A DNA stretch of 7,963 nt from Bacillota bacterium (GTDB taxonomy: Bacteria > Bacillota > Dehalobacteriia > UBA4068). Made by a program: the position numbers and the translations under genes. Shown piece after piece: positions 5,601 to 7,963 of the stretch. The notes beneath the pieces are model-generated. The model ran no database searches and was not told the origin of the DNA. It worked only from the letters and a program-made list of their open reading frames with translations. The DNA lies in the NCBI GenBank assembly GCA_009778255.1, contig WRKD01000128.1, forward strand, positions 1-7,963, written 5' to 3'. Each line of letters starts with the position of its first letter. The stretch's first letter is position 1.

Positions 5601-6305
5601 ATGAATATTTTGTCCTGCACCGGCGTCAGTATGGCTTATGATAGCCATGTGGTGGTCAGTGATGTTAGCTTTGCACTTGAAGCAGGGGATTATATGGTTA
5701 TAGTAGGGGAGAATGGTTCGGGAAAAAGTACTCTGATGAAAGGCCTGTTGGGGTTAATTAAACCGATAAGTGGTAAAATAGAATTCTATGGTTTAAATCA
5801 GTACGAAATTGGCTATTTGCCGCAGCAAACGGTGGTACAAAAAGATTTTCCTGCCAGTGTTTTCGAGGTTGTACTTTCCGGCTGTTTAACAACCAAAGGC
5901 TCAAAAATTTTTTATAGAAGGCAAGATAAAGAGCTGGCGCAACATAATATCGCGCGTTTAGGTATAGATGCTCTTAAACGAAAATCTTATCGCAACCTTT
6001 CCGGCGGGCAGCAACAGCGCGTATTATTGGCGCGGGCGCTTTGCGCCAGCGAACGTTTGATAGTTCTGGATGAACCTGTTAATGGGCTGGACCCCATTAT
6101 GACCGGCGATTTATATTCATTAATAGCAGAGTTAAACCACGCAGGCTTAGCGGTTATCATGGTATCGCATGATGTAAAAAGCGCCGTACAGTTTGGCAAT
6201 AAGATATTACATATGGAGAAAAAGCCCTTGTTTTATGGCGCAAAAGAAGATTATTTACATACGGATATCTGTAAGCGTATGACGGGAGGTGAGATTTATG
6301 CTTGA
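5601..6305 (+). CDS. znuC: ZnuC-like ATP-binding subunit of the metal ABC importer
   Basis: This 234-residue cytoplasmic ATPase should power the metal importer as a dimer bound to the permease. All nucleotide-binding motifs are intact: Walker A GENGSGKST (36-44), Q-loop Gln75 in YLPQQ, signature LSGGQ (133-137), Walker B LIVLDEP (153-159) with catalytic Glu158, D-loop GLD (162-164) and switch His190 in VSHD. Length and motif wording fit the Mn/Zn/Fe chelate-type ATPases. It begins one base after the binding-protein stop, with AAAGGG at 5585-5590 inside that gene, and its own end overlaps the permease start by eight bases. This spacing indicates translational coupling. No His-rich C-terminal tail of the kind found in some ZnuC proteins is present. 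Confidence 0.93.
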   Translation: MNILSCTGVSMAYDSHVVVSDVSFALEAGDYMVIVGENGSGKSTLMKGLLGLIKPISGKIEFYGLNQYEIGYLPQQTVVQKDFPASVFEVVLSGCLTTKGSKIFYRRQDKELAQHNIARLGIDALKRKSYRNLSGGQQQRVLLARALCASERLIVLDEPVNGLDPIMTGDLYSLIAELNHAGLAVIMVSHDVKSAVQFGNKILHMEKKPLFYGAKEDYLHTDICKRMTGGEIYA

Positions 6306-7131
6306 CCTAATAAAAGAATTGTTTTCTTACAGTTTTATAGTGAGGGCTTTGATGGTGGGAGTAATGGTAGCGCTGGTTTCGTCTTTGCTGGGTGTAAGCC
6401 TGGTGCTTAAGCGTTATTCCATGATAGGAGATGGGCTTTCTCATGTTGGCTTTGCCAGTTTGGCTATTGCTATGGCTTTAGGGTTAGCGCCTTTGCAGGT
6501 TTCTATACCTACTGTGGTATTAGCGGCTTTTCTTTTATTGCATATCAGCGAAAACAGCAAAATCAAAGGGGACGCGGCTATTGCGCTGATTTCCAGCAGC
6601 GCGCTGGCTATAGGAGTAATTATGGTAGCAGTGACTACCGGTATGAACACGGATGTTTGTAATTACATGTTCGGCAGTATTTTGGCGATGAAAATAAGCG
6701 ATGTTTTTCTTAGTATCAGCCTTTCCATAGTGGTTTTGATTCTGTATATTGTTTTCTACAATAAAATATTTGCCATCACTTTCGACGAAAGCTTTGCCCG
6801 CGCTACCGGTATTAAAGCCGGGCGCTATAATATGCTGATAGCGCTATTGACTGCCTTAACGATTGTTATCGGCATGCGTATGATGGGCGCTTTGCTAATA
6901 TCCAGCTTGATCATCTTCCCCGCTTTAACATCCATGCGTGTATTTGGCAGTTTTAAAGCGGTGGTAGTTTGTTCCGCCATCCTTTCTGTCAGCTGCTTTT
7001 TTATCGGCATAGCTACCTCATTTGCCTTTTCTATACCGGCGGGCGCCAGCGTGGTAGCAGTTAATATCATAACTTTCATTACTTTCACTGTAATAGGAGA
7101 ATTAAAAAAACGTGTGGGGGTATTAGCATGA
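6298..7131 (+). CDS. znuB: ZnuB-like permease subunit of the metal ABC importer (ABC-3 family)
   Basis: This 277-residue integral membrane protein should form the dimeric channel for the metal handed over by the binding lipoprotein. It is hydrophobic nearly throughout, with about eight membrane segments. ABC-3 family hallmarks are visible: SMIGDGLSHVGFASLA (41-56), DVCNYMFGSIL (119-129), the cytoplasmic segment DESFARATGI (163-172) that resembles the ATPase-contacting loop, and MRMMGALLISSLIIFPA (193-209). I chose the ATG at 6298 because GGGAGG (6284-6289) lies eight bases upstream. An in-frame GTG at 6289 begins inside that site and is rejected. The gene overlaps the ATPase gene by eight bases and the next lipoprotein gene by four (ATGA), so the four genes are almost certainly one transcript. 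Confidence 0.93.
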   Translation: MLDLIKELFSYSFIVRALMVGVMVALVSSLLGVSLVLKRYSMIGDGLSHVGFASLAIAMALGLAPLQVSIPTVVLAAFLLLHISENSKIKGDAAIALISSSALAIGVIMVAVTTGMNTDVCNYMFGSILAMKISDVFLSISLSIVVLILYIVFYNKIFAITFDESFARATGIKAGRYNMLIALLTALTIVIGMRMMGALLISSLIIFPALTSMRVFGSFKAVVVCSAILSVSCFFIGIATSFAFSIPAGASVVAVNIITFITFTVIGELKKRVGVLA

Positions 7132-7730
7132 AAAAATATTTATGGTTAATCTGCCTCTTATTGGTTGTGCTCTGCGGCGCTTGCTCTGCCGCCGACCAGG
7201 TGAACGCGGTAGAAGAAGCCAATGCAGCTTTGGCTCAAGCTGCTGCTACAGATGAGAAAGCCGCCATCAGCCCATCTCAAGATACTGCTACGTCTGAGAA
7301 CACCGATGTTGACACAACTTTGGATACTGCCGCAGAGACTCTTGAAGAAAGCTTAGCTATAGCCAACGCCGCAGATATTATTGTTATAAAAGAAAAAATG
7401 TTTATTGCCCAAACTAATGATATAACCTTGAATGCCCGTAGCTATGAAGGTAAGACTATTGAAGTAGAGGGCATGTATTTCGGTTATTTCGATCCATACA
7501 GCGAAAGGGAATATAATTATGTACAACGCAGAAGCCCCGGTTGCTGTGGTAATGATGGCATGGTAGGTTATGAAATACTCTACGACGGTGAAATGCCGGA
7601 AATAAATGACTGGATAGAGGTTATTGGTCAAATAGAAGTTGTTCAAGTTGAGAACAAAGACGCCGTGAGAGTGCGGGTGAGCCAGCTTACGGTGAAAGAC
7701 GAACGCGGAGCGGAATTCGTGCGTTTTTAA
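7128..7730 (+). CDS. Accessory lipoprotein with a CysCys motif, resembling the C-terminal domain of TIGR03943/DUF1980 proteins
   Basis: The product is a 200-residue exported lipoprotein. The signal peptide runs to Cys19 in LCGAC, a slightly unusual lipobox with Cys at -3. A low-complexity Ala/Thr/Glu/Asp linker covers 23-83. The folded part starts at EKMFIAQTNDITLNA (89-103) and continues as a beta-rich, OB-fold-like region: YEGKTIEVEGM (106-116), PGCCGNDGMVGYEI (137-150), then NDWIEVIGQIEVV (160-172). That order, an 'x-G-K-x-I-E-V-x-G' strand, a Cys-Cys pair and a 'W-V-x-V-x-G' strand, recalls the soluble end of TIGR03943/DUF1980 proteins (YcgQ type), which occur with metal-related permeases. 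The paired Cys139/Cys140 could bind metal or form a redox site. Its start overlaps the permease stop by four bases (ATGA), with GGGGG at 7116-7120, so it is the fourth member of the importer operon. Its exact role is unknown; a metal-delivery or metal-scavenging helper is my inference. Confidence 0.85.
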   Translation: MKKYLWLICLLLVVLCGACSAADQVNAVEEANAALAQAAATDEKAAISPSQDTATSENTDVDTTLDTAAETLEESLAIANAADIIVIKEKMFIAQTNDITLNARSYEGKTIEVEGMYFGYFDPYSEREYNYVQRRSPGCCGNDGMVGYEILYDGEMPEINDWIEVIGQIEVVQVENKDAVRVRVSQLTVKDERGAEFVRF

Positions 7731-7805
7731 AATCATTACCTATTCGGAGTAAATCGAGGCGCCCTATACTCTTTTAACTGTATGAACAGCCATAACTTTA
7801 AAACT

Positions 7806-7860
7806 AAGCCCACAGTGATAAGTAATTAATAAGCTACTTATTGCTGTGGGTTTATTTTTT
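7806..7860 (+). terminator. Strong intrinsic terminator of the importer operon
   Basis: The arms at 7806-7824 and 7835-7853 form a continuous 19-bp stem with three G-U pairs and a ten-base loop. The outer half holds the GC-rich CCCACAG/CTGTGGG part. A T tract, with TTTATTTTTT at 7851-7860, follows at once. It lies 76 bases after the lipoprotein stop. Bases 7731-7805 hold nothing else I recognise. Confidence 0.92.
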
Positions 7861-7882
7861 AAAAATAATTTTTAAAAAATGC

Positions 7883-7911
7883 TTGCCATACGATATATAG
7901 TGTGATAATAT
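7883..7911 (+). promoter_or_regulatory. Sigma-A-type promoter with extended -10 for the gene at the right edge
   Basis: The -35 box TTGCCA (7883-7888) is separated by 17 bases from the -10 box TAATAT (7906-7911). A TG at 7903-7904 gives an extended -10. Transcription should begin near 7918, about 40 bases before the final ATG. It follows directly after the operon terminator, so it opens a new transcription unit. Confidence 0.7.
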
Positions 7912-7960
7912 GTACAGAGCACCATATAATGTAGCTAAAAAAAATGAATGGAGGGGTAGT

Positions 7961-7963
7961 ATG
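7961..7963 (+). CDS. Start codon of a downstream gene cut off by the window edge; product unknown
   Basis: Only the ATG is inside the window. It is supported by a strong ribosome binding site, GGAGGGG at 7950-7956, and by the promoter with extended -10 ending at 7911. The terminator upstream makes it independent of the importer operon. Nothing can be said about the product. Confidence 0.55.

Noticed and set aside
6289..6297. GTG at 6289 as the start of the permease
   Set aside because: It begins within the GGGAGG ribosome site that properly serves the ATG at 6298.

Overview
The window looks like a low-to-moderate GC chromosomal segment from an anaerobic Firmicute, probably Clostridia-like. 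The pointers are purine-rich Shine-Dalgarno sites before almost every start, lipoprotein signal peptides, a CadC-type ArsR sensor, and an EF-G of the Firmicutes type. The assignment to Clostridia rests on remembered protein resemblance, not on a search. Every gene reads on the + strand.

Layout. Positions 1-198 are the 3' end of an elongation factor G gene. A 129-base gap follows, holding a perfect 16-bp inverted repeat whose right arm runs into a promoter. Next is an AlaA-type alanine aminotransferase (328-1539), then a metal-sensing ArsR/CadC repressor (1577-1933). A TGAA-N6-TTCA operator separates the repressor from a P1B-2-type Zn/Cd/Pb-exporting ATPase (1993-4107). A small two-helix membrane protein with a His/Cys cluster (4242-4547) sits between the exporter and an importer operon. 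A hairpin (4563-4604) comes next, then a four-gene operon with overlapping or abutting ends: a ZnuA-like metal-binding lipoprotein, a ZnuC-like ATPase, a ZnuB-like permease, and an accessory lipoprotein with a CysCys motif (4637-7730). A strong intrinsic terminator (7806-7860) closes the operon. A good promoter and ribosome binding site lead into a gene whose ATG is the last three bases of the window.

How the genes fit together. The core is a divalent-metal homeostasis locus. The repressor should release its operator when Zn, Cd or Pb is in excess, turning on the exporter. The downstream operon should scavenge metal from outside the cell. Export and import need opposite regulation, so the small gene's own promoter and the hairpin in the 4548-4636 leader may decouple the two halves. 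I saw no convincing Zur/Fur box.

The least described parts are the small His/Cys membrane protein, the atypical ligand set of the ZnuA-like protein, and the accessory CysCys lipoprotein. EF-G and the aminotransferase look like unrelated housekeeping neighbours. No tRNA, rRNA, CRISPR array, insertion sequence or riboswitch was recognised, and no gene-free stretch exceeds 300 bases.
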